In this document: in pieces, positions 50,707-62,792 of the stretch
How positions within the stretch are numbered: the first letter of the stretch is position 1
Layout: each line of letters starts with the position of its first letter
NCBI GenBank assembly: GCA_028532985.1
Contig: JANCIK010000005.1
Coordinates: 2,238,501 to 2,302,500, forward strand
Length of the DNA: 64,000 nucleotides
Origin: Stropharia rugosoannulata
Taxonomy: Eukaryota; Basidiomycota; Agaricomycetes; Agaricales; Strophariaceae
Direction of reading: 5' to 3'
Translations under genes and position numbers: made by a program
Notes under the pieces: model-generated
What the model saw: the letters and a program-made list of their open reading frames with translations, nothing else
Told to the model about the DNA's origin: nothing
Database searches by the model: none

Positions 50707-53157
50707 ATGGGTCGAATGCCGTCTTCACTACTATTACTTCTGTATGCGACTGGGGCTGTCATCAGCGCGCCCACCGCTACAGTCGATGTAAAGCTCTCGT
50801 CTGGAGTCTTCCGTGGTGTATCCACCCCTGGAGTAACTGACAAGTTCCTTGGAATTCCATTCGCCCAACAACCTGTTGGAAGCCTCAGATTCAAGGCGCC
50901 CGTACCCATCACGCAGACGTCAAATGCCATCAAAGATGCGTCGGTATTTGGGAATGCGTGTCCACAACCTCCTAACACCGAGCTTGGAGCTCCAATTGGA
51001 GAAGATTGCTTACATCTAAATGTTAGTATCCAATTGAAAGCGCCGGGAGAGAAAGTATGATAGGGCGGAGTGCTAACAAACTATCATTGTTCAGATATGG
51101 CGCCCGCAAGGCTTGAGCGCAGAAGCAAAGCTCCCTGTTTTGTTCTGGCTACATGTAAGTACTAATTTGTGGCTACTACCTACGCGCACTCACAAACATT
51201 AACAGGGAGGTGCCTACACTACCAAGTAAGTATACATTAATCACCATGCATACATTTTCATACTGGAGGAATAACAACGTTAAAGCGCTGCATCAAACCC
51301 TGCATTCGATCCAACAGGTGACTGATGTCTTTTGAGACTTTTCCCCAAGAATATACTGATCAATCTCCCGCTGGTAGAGATTATTCAACGTAGCGTGGCG
51401 ATTGGGAAGCCGATTGTTTTTGTTTCTACGTAGGTCGCGAACAGCTAAAAATAGTGAGCCAATCCCCTGATTGCCGCTCTATTTATAGAAACTATCGAGT
51501 TAACACATTCGGCTTTGTGCGTTCTCATTCAGTCCCCATGTACACTTGGTCTATCTGCGCTTGTGCTAAACACAATCATTCAAACAGCTGGCAAGTCAAG
51601 ATGTCCCACCAGAAGATTTAAATATGGGACTACAAGACCAGCGTCAGGCTCTGATGTTTGTTCAAGAAAACATTGCCGCGTTTGGTGGGGATCCCTCTAA
51701 AGTAAGCCTGAGTATTGGAAGTATTACATTATTCTGACGACGTCATCCAAGGTGACTATCTGGGGACAGGTCAGAGATTATTCTGGTGCAGAGAAGACCC
51801 CATTCTTATTGGCACCGTAACTTTATCCGATAGTCGGCAGGCGCTGGAAGTGTAGAGGCGCATTTCATCTACCCTTCGTCACGCAGCCTATTCCGTGCTG
51901 GGATAGCAGACTCTTCGACTGGACCATTGTTCGTCTTGAACTGTATACACTACTAGATTCTGACTTGTGTTTTTCAGCAAAACGTCTCCCGATGTCAGCA
52001 CATTTGACAAGCCTGGAAAACCTTTCGCGCGTCTTCTTCAAGCCACAAACTGTCCAGCCGGTCCCTCGGCAGTAGCGTGCTTGCAGAATGTGCCATTTGA
52101 CGTGAGTGAAAAGATATGCGATTACCCCGCCGTGTCATATATTGGTCGGCTGATTAAAATACATTCCATAAGATTCTCATGAATATCAGCAATACCATGA
52201 TCGATGACACTCTCAATGGTCAGCTGTGGCAGCCATCCGTCGGTCCGCCAGGCAGCTTCATACCTGAACGAGCTTCGAGTAGGATAGAGCGCGGTGATTT
52301 CTTACATCTGCCTTGGTTAGGAGGAACCAATGTACGTTGCTGCTCATCAACATGGGCGAATTGGCTGACTCTTCGTTTAAAGGTGAATGAAGGAACAACA
52401 TTCAGCACTACTCTTCTTGGCCTTGGCCTTTCTGGTAATGCCCAAAATGAAGCATTTATAAACTTTATCGGCCATCTTGTCATCGACAATAGCACCTTGA
52501 CAAATGATGTTTTCAATAAATTTTTATCTTTATTCCCAGCGAACGACCCTAATCTTGGTGCTCCATTCAATACGGGAGACTCTCTCTTCGATAGGGCAGA
52601 AGCATGGTACACGGACCAGATGTTCCTGGCACCTCGCAGAAACTTCTTCTCACATGCATCATCGCTTCAGCCCACGTTTGGCTACTATTTCCGAGAATTC
52701 ATTCCAGGAAATAATGTAACGCTAGGAGGTGAGTGTTTTCGTTGAATCGTTGAGTGTAATGCTTAGTCCTTGACAGTGGCTCATGCGTCCGAGCTCGCAC
52801 TGCTATTTGGACCAATACCACCAGCAGCGGCCGTAGAGACAGCTTTTTCTACGCAGATGAGAGACTTCTACATTAATTTTGTCAATGATCTGAATCCTGG
52901 ACGTAAGTTCCTGTTCCATGATTAGGCCAGCTACTCCTGACAGTACGGCTGCTAAGCTCAATGGACCGCTTTTAATAACAAATCGCCTCAAGTTATGCAG
53001 CTTTTGAGAAATGCTGTCAAAATGATTCCAGACAGTGAGTCGATTCTCGCATGTACTGCGGTTGTGATCAAGTCTAATCAAACACGCGCAAGACTTTGAC
53101 ACAGTGGCAGTTAACTTTATAAACACGGACGAGGTCATGACAGAGTTCCAAAAGTAG
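50707..53157 (+). CDS. Secreted type-B carboxylesterase/lipase, copy 3
   Basis: Signal peptide [20 protein letters not shown]. The order of motifs matches copy 2: [95 protein letters not shown] (nucleophile Ser split from the preceding Gln by an intron), [49 protein letters not shown] (acid), [20 protein letters not shown] and [17 protein letters not shown] (His). The last exon ends [15 protein letters not shown] at 53157. Same number and place of introns as the neighbours, so these are tandem duplicates. About 550 residues. No promoter element stands out; two in-frame Met codons (50707, 50716) are possible starts, and 50707 is the outer one. Secreted esterase, substrate unknown. Confidence 0.9.
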
Positions 53158-53731
53158 GTATAAACTTTGTCTGTATAGACCACAAGCCCTTTCCTCCAAA
53201 TAAAAAAACATACGTGCTCCTAGCTCTTAGACTTCTCTAAGTACAGGTAAGATATGTGAGAATATCATAATGGATAAAGCTTAAAATTTAAAAGGCTGAT
53301 ATGATCAATTACCACTAAGTATTAGAATTTTTCTTTTCTCAAACTAGCGTCATAGCTATCTTACCGTGCATACAACGAGGCGGCAAAATGAGCCAAATAT
53401 ATTATATTCTAATGCACGGTTTACTGTTAACACGAGTGGCGGCCGCATAGCAAACTATTGTCATCATGCACGGCGCTTCCGAGTCCCCAATGTGGCATTC
53501 ATCATAGAAATTGTGTGTGGTAGATTTCTTGGGCGTGCCTTAAATTCCTGCGCAGTTATCTCAGTTAGGAACACATCGTGTGACTCTGAGGGAACTACGA
53601 CACTCTTCACCTTTTCATATTTTCTCGAACGCGCCATTATTAAACGCCTCGTGTATCTATCGAGAAGGATTTCAACGAGAAAGGTATATATACGAGACTT
53701 CACTGTATTAAGTTCTGGCCAAGGAACTCAA
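53158..53731. promoter_or_regulatory. Intergenic and promoter region of esterase copy 4
   Basis: Non-coding. Contains a TATATATA box at 53685-53692, 40 nt before the ATG. An open frame runs through from 53366, but it lacks motifs before 53732 and lies upstream of the TATA box. Confidence 0.55.
53685..53692 (+). promoter_or_regulatory. TATA box of esterase copy 4
   Basis: TATATATA in GGTATATATACGAG, 40 nt upstream of the start codon at 53732, at the usual spacing. Confidence 0.5.
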
Positions 53732-56153
53732 ATGGGGTACCCATTACTACTCTCCATCTATACAGGCCTTCTGGTCTGGGCTGCAAAGCCCGTCATCGGG
53801 GATCCAGCGCCTCCAGGATTTGTCGATGTCACCTTACCTTCCGGTACATTCCGAGGTATCTCATCGCCGGGCATAGACAAGTTCCTTGGAATACCTTTCG
53901 CTCAGCCACCCGTCGGAAACCTCAGATTTAAGGCGCCCGTGCCTATAACGCAAACCTCCACTGCCATTTTTAACGCGACGGCATTCAGCAATGCTTGCCC
54001 ACAGCCAATAGTATCTGTCCTCAACCTCGCAGCCCCAGTCGGAGAAGACTGCCTACATCTAAATGTGACTATATAATAGTACTAACGGTTACTAGTGAGC
54101 ACTTTACTGACAAATATCTACTAGGTCTTCCGTCCCCAGGGGATAGCGGCCAATGCAAGTTTGCCCGTCTTATTCTGGCTGCATGTGCGTATAGATTAAA
54201 AATTTCCGTGTTACCCAAGTAGCTAAAAGTGTTCAGGGCGGTGCCTTCGCCATCAAGTACGCGTGTTGATGCTGTCTGATGGTGCAATTTATATCATTGA
54301 CATGTTTTGGCTGTAGTGCGGCTTCAAACCCTCAGTACGATCCTTCGCGTGAGTCTTTATGTCTTGTATTTGTAAGTATGATGAGAACTAACTGGAAATA
54401 TCTAGAAATTATCGAGCGCAGCCTCGAGATTGGCAAACCTATAATCTTCGTATCGATGTGAGTGTTATTCCAAATATGGATATCCACAACTGCAAACTGA
54501 CAAGCAGTCTATTTATAGAAACTACAGGTTAAACACCTTCGGCTTTGTACGAATTCTCTCTTTAGCCAATGGAAGGTCTTACAAGTAAATCAAATTAGTT
54601 GGCAAGTGCTACAATGCTTCCAGAGGACCTAAATGCTGGCATAATGGACCAGCGTGTTGCGCTAAAATTCCTTCAGAAAAATATTGCAGCGTTCGGTGGA
54701 GATCCCACAAAGGCAAGTGCATCACTCATCTCACCAATTCAATAATTAACATACCATTAGATTACAATTTGGGGTCAAGTTAGTAAAAAGAGCTTGATAT
54801 AACTGATCTATCCTCCTAACCTGATTTCCAGTCGGCCGGCGGAGGAAGCGTTCAAGCTCACATGATATATCCGGACAGGGTAAACCTTTTCCGTGCTGGA
54901 ATTGGTGATTCCGCCACTGGACCATTGTTAGTCATCTTTTATACTGTGTAAAACAATGAACTAATGTTTGCTTTAGTAAGACATCTCCGGATGCCAGTGT
55001 CTTCGATCAGCCTGGAAAACCATTCGCTCGTCTGCTTGAGGCCACCAATTGTTCGGCCGGGCCAGCTGCAGTTGCATGCCTACAGGCAATTCCTTTTGAA
55101 GTCTGTATCTTTTTTGTTTTATCATGAAGATGCATAGCTAATGTTCACTTTACAGACAATCTTGAATATCAGTAATACGTTGGTCGTGGGCACTTTGAAT
55201 CGTGAGCTCTGGCAGCCCGCCGTAGGGCCTGCTGGAAGTTTTGCTACCGAGAGAGCCTCGACAAAAATTGAGCGAGGAGAATTTTTACGCTTGCCGTATA
55301 TGGGTGGAACCAACGTCTGTTTAATTTTACCTAACTTTGATGGAGCACTTGAATGACCTGACTTTTATGTGCATAGGTTAATGAGGGCACTATGTTCAGT
55401 ACCACTTTACTCGGCCTAGGCCTATCTGGAAGTGCGGAGACACAAGCATTCATCAACTTCATGGACCACACCGTCATCGATAATAGTACATTCACCAGCG
55501 ACGTTATTAATACATTTGTGAATTTCTTCCCAGCAAACGACTCGAGCCTCGGTGCTCCGTTTAATATTGGAGACTCTCTCTTTGACAGGGGAGCAGCATG
55601 GTACACTGATCAGATGTTTTTATCCGCGCGAAGGGCCTTCTTCCAGCATGGGTCTTCCCTCCAGCCTATGTTTGCATACTATTTCAGAGAGTTTGTCGCA
55701 GGGAATAATATGGAATTAGGGGGTACGCATCTTCATTACATCGCATATCATATATAACATGGGATTTCAGTTGCACATCAAGCCGAGCTACAGCTGTTAT
55801 TTGGCTCACCACCTCTTCCGGCAAACGAGCAGGGTCTTGCAACTCAGATGAGAGACTTCTATATTAATTTTGTTACGGATCTCAGCCCTGGCTGTGAGTA
55901 TACACCCTGTCTAGTTGAAGGGATACATTAATAACGCTGACCCGCAAGCTCAATGGACGAGATATAACAATAAATCTCCCCAGGTTATGCAACTGCTCAA
56001 TGACTCTGTCATGATGATACCTGACAGTCAGTTTTCTATTATCTCCTACTTGTGTACTTTGATTAATGATATCAAAATGTTGGAGCAGACTTCGATGTTC
56101 CCCAAACTGAATTCTCAAATACTTTGAAGGTTTTGGCAGAGTTCCAAAAGTGA
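53732..56153 (+). CDS. Secreted type-B carboxylesterase/lipase, copy 4
   Basis: Signal peptide MGYPLLLSIYTGLLVWAAKP. Motifs in order: [106 protein letters not shown] with the nucleophile Ser after an intron, LFRAGIGDSATGPL, VACLQAIPFE|TILNIS, PYMGGTN|VNEGTMFSTTLL (acid), [20 protein letters not shown] and VAHQAELQLLFGSPPLP (His). The final exon TDFDVPQTEFSNTLKVLAEF ends with TGA at 56151-56153. Copy 1 on the other strand shares the VAHQAELQLLFG block, the REFVAGNN segment and the TEFSNTLKVLAEFQK tail, so copies 1 and 4 are the closest pair. About 550 residues. Secreted esterase, substrate unknown. Confidence 0.9.
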
Positions 56154-56963
56154 AGAAGGCTACGAGATGTATTTCTGATAGAAATAATCCGGAGATGACA
56201 TACTTCTTTGCGCAAAAAACTTGCAATGTACTCATGTAAAGCTCAATCGGGACACTAATGTGCAAGTGAAGGCAGAAATTGCCTGCTACAGTACACCAGA
56301 ACACATCGATCTTTAGTCCCACGGTAATTAAAGACCTAAAAATAGAACATTTTGAAGATGAGACGGTAGTGGCAGAGGGTGGCCCAGGTTAAAAATGCCA
56401 CCAACGCAATAGGCATCAACGTCGTCTTTCATGTTCATTCAGCTAGAGCCTGAAGCCAGAATAGATACTTGTGTATATATACTGACGATTCAGGAACAGA
56501 TGGCGTTCAGTGGGTCTAACACCCAATTGCTGCACACCTTCGCTGTCGCAAACTGGTTTCTTGGATAGCGACATCAGCGTAGTTGCAACGGTTCTGAATT
56601 ATGCAGAGACTTGAGGCGCAGCTAAAAATGTGAACAATATCCTTCATGTTATACAAAGGTGTTGTCCTAGTAACAATGTGTGTGCTATGCAACACCATTG
56701 ACATGACGCAGAATGACTCACATTGACACTCACCGCAAGTTCTGATTTGAGGTTCATTACACGCTTTCTCTTCTTACCACTATCACCACCTCGTATAAAG
56801 TCGATATGATACCACCAACCACAACTCGGAACAGCCAATGCTCATATCGTCCCAAGGCAAAGTACCAGGCGGGTTCCGCCGTTGAAAAGGCAACATTATA
56901 AACTACAACAGCAGTAAGTGTAAAACAAATCTCAAAACAGCTCAATATAAATGGTGGTCATCG
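56154..56963. other. Convergent intergenic region, no gene seen
   Basis: Between the 3' ends of esterase copy 4 and the EEP phosphodiesterase gene. AT-rich, short frames only. Confidence 0.6.
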
Positions 56964-58274
56964 TCATGCAAACTTTGAACCTCTTTTCATGTGTAGTGTC
57001 GTGAAAAGACCGAAGTGGTCGCTGACCCACAACGCCTCTTTCCCTTCGACAATCTTCAGACCAACACCAATCAGCGTGGGCTCGTCAAGTTTATATCCCC
57101 TCCCAGGTAGGTAAAATATCTTGTCAAGACGATTAGGTGGATACCTTCCTCCGCCATCCGGCTCCTGGAACCCCCACGTCATTCCTCTTTTATCATCATC
57201 ATCCTTCTTCCAGCTATCACGCAGTCCAAGATCTTGTCCAATAATGGCATCACCAGGCCCGATGGCGTTCATGTCTCCCGCAATCAAACCACCATCCACA
57301 TCCCTCATTCGTAGGAAGCGAGCGCAAAGCTCCAGCTGCTTCGGGCGCGCCGATGCCCCCATAGGCAGCGACTCGAGATGTGTGTTCACGATCGAAAGTA
57401 CTGCTTTCTCGTGCGACCCGCCGAAGTTGAGCCGCACTTTCACGCATACAGCCGTTCGGTGCATTGCGGTACACCCATAGTGGAGAATGTGGGCGTCGAA
57501 GACGTCAACAGAGCGCGAGACGAGCGTGACATTGCCGTACGTCGTCTCCCGGGGCCACTTGTCCGTCGTGAATGGGGTCACGGCAAACCACCGCCGTACC
57601 CAGGGATCATGGAGGAGGAAGGGCAAGACCTGTCTGTGCACCTCCTGCAGGAGAATTACGCACGGCTCAGGCGCGCCGCCGTTCTTGCACTTTAGAACAT
57701 CTTCCTCCATGTGCCGTAGCGCTGCGAACAATCGATCCTGCTGGCGGTGATTCTGGAAGTCCACATTCCAAGTGATGATGCGCAGTTTCGAACAAGGGGC
57801 TTTCGGCCTTGGCGGCGGCTCATGGGGCCGCCCGACGGGGCGAACGCCTGACAAGAACGCATGCTTCCATTCGTCCTTGCTGGAACGGTACTTATACACC
57901 TTCAGCGGAATGAGTTGCTGGGGCGGTAGTTGTGAATGGACTTGAACGCTGGAAGGGGCTTTCTGTATAATAACCTCTGGAGCTGGCTGAGCTGGTTTTG
58001 GTGCGCTTCGTTCTCGTTCTTTTTCTTCGTATCGTTCTTCAACGTCTCTATCAAGGTGATGCACACCTCTGATATGATCTTCTTCGTCTGGACTCTCTGT
58101 CTCTGCTAGAGCTTCTAAGTCGGGGGGAATAAAGGGTATGAAAGGTTCCTCTTTCTCCTCTACGAATAATGGATGGACCGGTGGTGGCATCGGCGGGTGC
58201 ATTGGTCCATAGGGTTGAACAGGATGACTCCAAAACCTTGGAAAAGGTGGGATGCGGGGTAGAAATTGCGCCAT
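56964..58274 (-). CDS. Endonuclease/exonuclease/phosphatase family protein, TDP2-like
   Basis: Single exon of 436 residues starting MAQFLPRIPPFPRFW. After a Pro/Glu-rich N-terminal region of about 160 residues comes the EEP fold: RIITWNVDFQNHRQQDRLFA (metal-binding Asn), VILLQEVHRQVL (catalytic Glu), TTYGNVTLVSRS, LSIVNTHLESLPMGASARPK (catalytic His), GLIAGDMNAIGPGDAIIGQD (Asp/Asn pair), RLDKIFYLPG and LWVSDHFGLFTTLHM (final Asp-His). The TWN..LQEV..THLES..GD.N..SDH order is that of tyrosyl-DNA phosphodiesterase 2 and relatives, which remove 5'-phosphotyrosyl adducts left by topoisomerase II. Whether this fungal member has that substrate is inference. All catalytic residues I expect are present, and the absence of introns is unusual in this window. 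Confidence 0.9.
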   Translation of the reverse strand: MAQFLPRIPPFPRFWSHPVQPYGPMHPPMPPPVHPLFVEEKEEPFIPFIPPDLEALAETESPDEEDHIRGVHHLDRDVEERYEEKERERSAPKPAQPAPEVIIQKAPSSVQVHSQLPPQQLIPLKVYKYRSSKDEWKHAFLSGVRPVGRPHEPPPRPKAPCSKLRIITWNVDFQNHRQQDRLFAALRHMEEDVLKCKNGGAPEPCVILLQEVHRQVLPFLLHDPWVRRWFAVTPFTTDKWPRETTYGNVTLVSRSVDVFDAHILHYGCTAMHRTAVCVKVRLNFGGSHEKAVLSIVNTHLESLPMGASARPKQLELCARFLRMRDVDGGLIAGDMNAIGPGDAIIGQDLGLRDSWKKDDDDKRGMTWGFQEPDGGGRYPPNRLDKIFYLPGRGYKLDEPTLIGVGLKIVEGKEALWVSDHFGLFTTLHMKRGSKFA

Positions 58275-58714
58275 GCTGGACGTTCTAAACGATGGGAAGA
58301 TGAAATATTCAAACCTCCAGGTGCATATAAGCCAGGCAAAGGCGCGAGCAGTACCCGTAATGGAGAAGGAGCGAATGGGGAGATCGATTGTCGACAGGAC
58401 GCAAGTAGCCTATCAACACACCCAATGCGCATACAAACTAGCTAATAAAGGCACGATACCCAAAAGTACGTTGACCTCGGAACAAGACTTACTCTTTAGC
58501 AGATTATAGATGCCTCGAGGCGCGATGGTCATCACGCGTTCGGCCATGAGGCAGATTATTCTGTCACTTGTCATAACGAAATACACAAAAGTTGATCTGG
58601 TCTCCCAGAAACCTACACGTATGTTCCCAGCGTGCTCATTCTAGAACATGCATCGACGAACCGCATTAATAAATCTATACTATGCAGGCTAAGTTTTACA
58701 GCTGTTTATAATAT
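58275..58714. other. Intergenic region, no gene seen
   Basis: Promoter side of the EEP gene and 3' side of the PDI gene. No supported frame. Confidence 0.55.
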
Positions 58715-60491
58715 CTACAACTCAGACTCTGCACGGGCAACTGTCTCCTTAACAGCTGCTGCACGGTCCTCGACGAATGATTTAAGGATGTTTGCCTTGA
58801 TCTTGATCTCGTCGAGTTTGGAAGGGGCGAGGTTGCGCTTCGAAAGAATGCTCCCAAGTCTAACGGCGCAGTACACACAGAAAGTGGTAGTCAGCGTTAA
58901 CTCCTGAGAAGACCTTGACCACAATACTGCTTACCGCTTTGTCTCCTTCTCAACGTATTCCGTGCTGCCGTTGGCGACTTTCTCCATAACGCGAATGTAC
59001 TGTTTGGATGCTGTACCGGCGGATGAGGCAAGGCTGAGCGCTTCCTGATACAGGGCATCGCGATCGCTCGCAGCTGCTGTGAAGAACTTGTGGGCCAACG
59101 TATCAAACTCAGGCAAGAGACCAGCCTAATTACAGAAGGTGTGTAAGCGTCACAACAACCTCGCCTTGATAACGGGCCGAAAACCTTACCTCGTCGTTCA
59201 ACCCTCCGCCCACGGCACGTTGGGTACCACACTTCTTGTTCAGGAAGGCAACAATATCCTCCTCTGTGCGGCCACCTTCATAGTCCTCGAGGTCCTCTGC
59301 CTTGTTGTTACCTTTAGGGAAGAAGATAATCGTGGGGAACCCTTGGATTTCATACTTTTCCCTGATTTTGGCGTTCTTCTTGTCATCAGCGTCAAGGTTG
59401 GCGACAATGCACTATGAGAGAGAAGACATTCAAAACCAGTAGTCAGCATTAAAAGGTTTTAAGTTTACATTTGATTCCGGCTTGAAGGTAGTGGCAACTG
59501 TTAACAATATCGATGTTAGTATGACTGAAAGCTACAGTTAATGGTTTCACGTCACCTTTTTCGTAGTGAGGTTTTAATCTCTTGCAGTGACCGCACCAAG
59601 GAGCCTAGAAATTGCTTAAACGACAAGTTTCAGGGACACAGCAGCAGTCCTTACTGTGAAAGTTACAAGGACGTCCTTGGTAGAGTCCTAAAAATAGCAT
59701 GTAAAAAGACTGAAGGGGAGGGAGAAAGCACGAAGAAGCGCGCACCATTACAACTTCATCAAAATTGTTGGCATCCAGAACAAGAACATCGGTAGGGGGA
59801 GGTCCAGGAATCTTCGATTTGATTCCAGTTTTGCTTGTAATGCTATATGATTGTTAAACCCTGATCACGTCCACAAGAGTGAAAGAATACACACAATCCG
59901 GCCAAACTTTCAAGGTCGCGTCCGCTTTCATACTTCTCGTCGACACCCTTTCCATCAAACCATTTCAAAGCTAAAAACGTATCAAATGAGCAGGTATAAC
60001 TTGGGTGCAGCTCGTTCACTGGTAACATACTTGGGAACCCAGTGACACCAAATTGCTGGCCCAACGGCCTCCCGACACCATCTGCATCGACCTTTGCAAC
60101 GATGACTTTGTCTTTTGCGTGTACAAAAGCATCGGCTAATTCTTCATAGACAGGGGCAAGGTTCTAACGCTGCGTCAACTTTCACCGTATTGAATAACTA
60201 CGCATTGTAACTCACTTTGCAATGGCCGCTAATAATTTGCAATGTGGACGTTTAGACACTATAGAATTTCGAGAAACAACGGCGTACCACCAAGGCGCGA
60301 AGCTGTACACGGTATGATTGGGTTAAATCTGACTGTCAAATAATACAGCCAAAATGTACGCACAATTCGACTAAGGCAGGGGTCCCCTGACCAATAATAC
60401 TGTCAAAGTTGTCCGGAGTGAGCTCGAGCACATTGGAGGCGCTCGCTCCGGCTAGCAGAGCAGAGACGAAAACAGAAACCGCAAACAGCAT
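58715..60491 (-). CDS. Protein disulfide isomerase with two thioredoxin domains and ERp29 C-terminal domain
   Basis: Signal peptide MLFAVSVFVSALLAGASAS, then NVLELTPDNFDSIIGQGTPA. The first active site, FAPWCGHCK, is assembled from three exons: CTTCGCGCCTTGGTG then CGGCCATTGCAAA. The second, APWCGHCKRLKPHYEK, is in one exon (about 59560-59608). Thioredoxin-fold residues include GVTGFPTLKWFDGKG, LDANNFDEVV and YEIQGFPTIIFFPKGNNKAE. The C-terminal part (about 59115-58715) is the helical ERp29-like domain: LPEFDTLAHKFFTAAASDRD, YIRVMEKVANGS and APSKLDEIKIKANILKSFVE. The tail ends ARAESEL with no HDEL/KDEL. The domain order matches fungal TigA-type PDIs, which form and shuffle disulfides in the ER. 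Retention may use another signal or ESEL as a weak one. About 375 residues. Start at 60491. Confidence 0.93.
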
Positions 60492-60948
60492 GGCGGCGGG
60501 ATGAAGTTACAGTGTAAGAAGAGAACACGAACTGACGTGGAGATTTATATTAAGCGTTCTGATTGGTCATCCACGCCCGGCCGCATCAATGGCTTCCCGA
60601 AACGCCTAATGCTCCATTCTCAAGAACACTTGGAGCAAGCGGATTTGTCCCATGAAAATGCAAATTCTCCTGGTCAACGCACCCACGACCGGGATGCTGC
60701 TTGGGAATGAGCGGGACGGCGACTTGACTGGGCACCCTGGCCCGATCAATGACCCACGTGGCGGTGCACTGCCCGATATAGCACTTTTTTATCATCTGTC
60801 AGCGTTTTGGTCAGCGAGTAGACTAAGCCTGCTTCAATAATTCAACGCTTCCGCTCTATCCTCATTGACTCACCTCTGCAGACTTATTAAAGGCACCCTG
60901 GTCATATATTTGCCATCAACCCCACCACATATACCCTTTATCCCAGGA
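60492..60948. promoter_or_regulatory. Divergent promoter region between PDI and SQT1
   Basis: About 460 nt between two genes transcribed away from each other. It contains the sequence CCCACGTGGC (about 60751-60760), whose CACGTG core is a bHLH E-box. No coding signal is seen. Confidence 0.45.
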
Positions 60949-62383
60949 ATGTCTTCAGGAAAGCAGCGCGCAGATGACGTCGACCTGGAAGAGCAAGAAG
61001 AGGACGAACAGTTCATTACCGAAGATGATATCCTCGAAGAAGTCAACGTAGATGGACATGAAGAACCAATGGATGAAGACGAAGACCACGATGAAGGCGA
61101 CGATGTTCTCGGTGACATGGCGGAAGGTTCTTCGGGCTATGTGCAGGACGTATCTCTTCAGCATTTCGAAACGCATACCGCATCGGTCTTCGCTGTGGCG
61201 TGCCATCCTACGCAACCTTTGGCCGCATCAGGTGGAGAGGACGATCTAGGATACATATGGGATATAACCGACAGCGAAATTATTGCAAAGCTGACGGGCC
61301 ACACAGACAGCGTAATCAGCACAGTGTGGAGTGCAGACGGAGAGATGATCGCTACTGGTGGCATGGACGGTCGCATCCGAATTTGGAGGCGTGTCGGCAA
61401 AGAAAACTACAGGACATGGGAATTTTTAACAGAGCTGCAAGGACCCGATGAAGTTACAGTACGTCGCGCATCTGCCAATTCTTTAGCTCATGCTAATATT
61501 ATATCTGCCTAGTTCTTGAAATGGCATCCTAAAGGCTCTGTTCTACTAGCCGGCTCTAACGATTCAACCCTGTGGCTTTGGCAATGTACGGATTCATTAA
61601 TTTTAGAACTCTTCGCATCTCATCTTTTTTTCTTCAGTACCCTCGGGAAACACCATGCAAGTATTCTCAGGTCATATTGGTCCCCTCAGCTGTGGCGACT
61701 TCACACCAGACGGCAAGCGTATAGTAAGCGCTGATCAAGAAGGCAATTTGATTTATTGGGATCCCCGCTCCCCCACCCCCGTGTTCAAACTCGGTGCTGA
61801 AGACGCGCGATTTGACCTTGACGGTATCACTTCCCTAGCAGTCAATCCAGCATCTACGCTCGTGGTCGTTGGCGGTGCTGCAGGCGGTGTGCGCGTCGTG
61901 TCACTAAGCAAAGGGAAGGTTATCAACGCCCTAGGGGGACACACAGAAGGCGAAAGCATTGAAGCAATCGCGTTTGTCGACCTTACCGGCTCAGACCCAA
62001 CGGCTCCCGGTGTCGTAATCACCGGAGCAACAGACGGCAAGGCACTCATATGGGATCTTACGACAATGCGACAGAGGACGCTACTACAGCACGATGTAAG
62101 CCCTTGTTTAATTTACTTCGTAAATCAAGTTGTTGACCAGGTTCAGGACGCGGTTACTGCCCTTGTTCCTCACCCCGCTCCCCAGGCTCATATTGTTGTA
62201 TCGGCTTCTGCCGATAGAACTTTGCGAACATGGGATGCACGCGATGGCAAGCTTCTTCGCACAAATACGGGGCACAGAGGTCCTGTGCTCGCCGCTTCGT
62301 TAGGACTGGAAGGGTCTGTTATTGTCAGTGGAGGCGATGATGGCATGTGCATGGTATTCACTACAGAAAATGAGGAAGAGTAG
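60949..62383 (+). CDS. SQT1: WD40 ribosome-assembly chaperone Sqt1 / AAMP-like
   Basis: Start MSSGKQRADDVDLEEQEEDE at 60949 opens an acidic N-terminal region (about residues 8-65), a feature of this family. WD40 blades follow in order: HTASVFAVACHPTQPLAASG, GYIWDI, GHTDSVISTVWSADGEMIAT, MDGRIRIWRR, FLKWHPKGSVLLAGSNDSTL, WLWQ, GHIGPLSCGDFTPDGKRIVS, EGNLIYWDPRS, SIEAIAFVDLTGSDPTAPGV, DGKALIWDLTT, ADRTLRTWDARDGK and GHRGPVLAASLGLEGSVIVS. The end is CMVFTTENEEE at 62383. Yeast Sqt1 is the dedicated chaperone of ribosomal protein uL16 (Rpl10); AAMP is the animal homolog. Three short introns (near 61460-61512, 61587-61638 and 62096-62146). Only a few blades are split by introns. Identity is good from the acidic start plus blade sequence. 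Confidence 0.88.
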
Positions 62384-62792
62384 ATTGAAAAAGTGTTCAA
62401 TGTATGTACCTTAAAATCATCTCGTGCTTTTGTTGCAGTGTCTCTCGGCATCAACCCTGAATAGACGAAACACGACAGCTCAAACATGATTCTGGATTTT
62501 ATATGTGTCATTAATGCAAACGTTTACCCTTGCCCTGGGACAGCTCAGTGATATCAACGTTGAATATAACAACTTCCTGTGTTCTATCCTATTTTTCACG
62601 ATTACTTGCTACCAGTGTGACAACGCACCACTAAATACGTCCAAATGCAGAAGAACCGCTGGCCCTCTCGCTAGATATACAAGCTTAATCAGTAATATTA
62701 TCTGGGCCTATTTCTACACAAAAATAGGTTTGGCGACAGAACCAAACGTCAAAAAAATCCTATATAGCTTCCAAGATCAGCACTTTGAAATC
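62384..62792. other. Convergent intergenic region
   Basis: Lies between SQT1 (+) and the 7-TM gene (-). A final short exon of the 7-TM gene could lie here, but I could not place one without a stop. Confidence 0.5.

Noticed and set aside
53366..53731. In-frame N-terminal extension of esterase copy 4
   Set aside because: It lies upstream of the TATA box at 53685 and would precede the signal peptide, so the start is taken at 53732.
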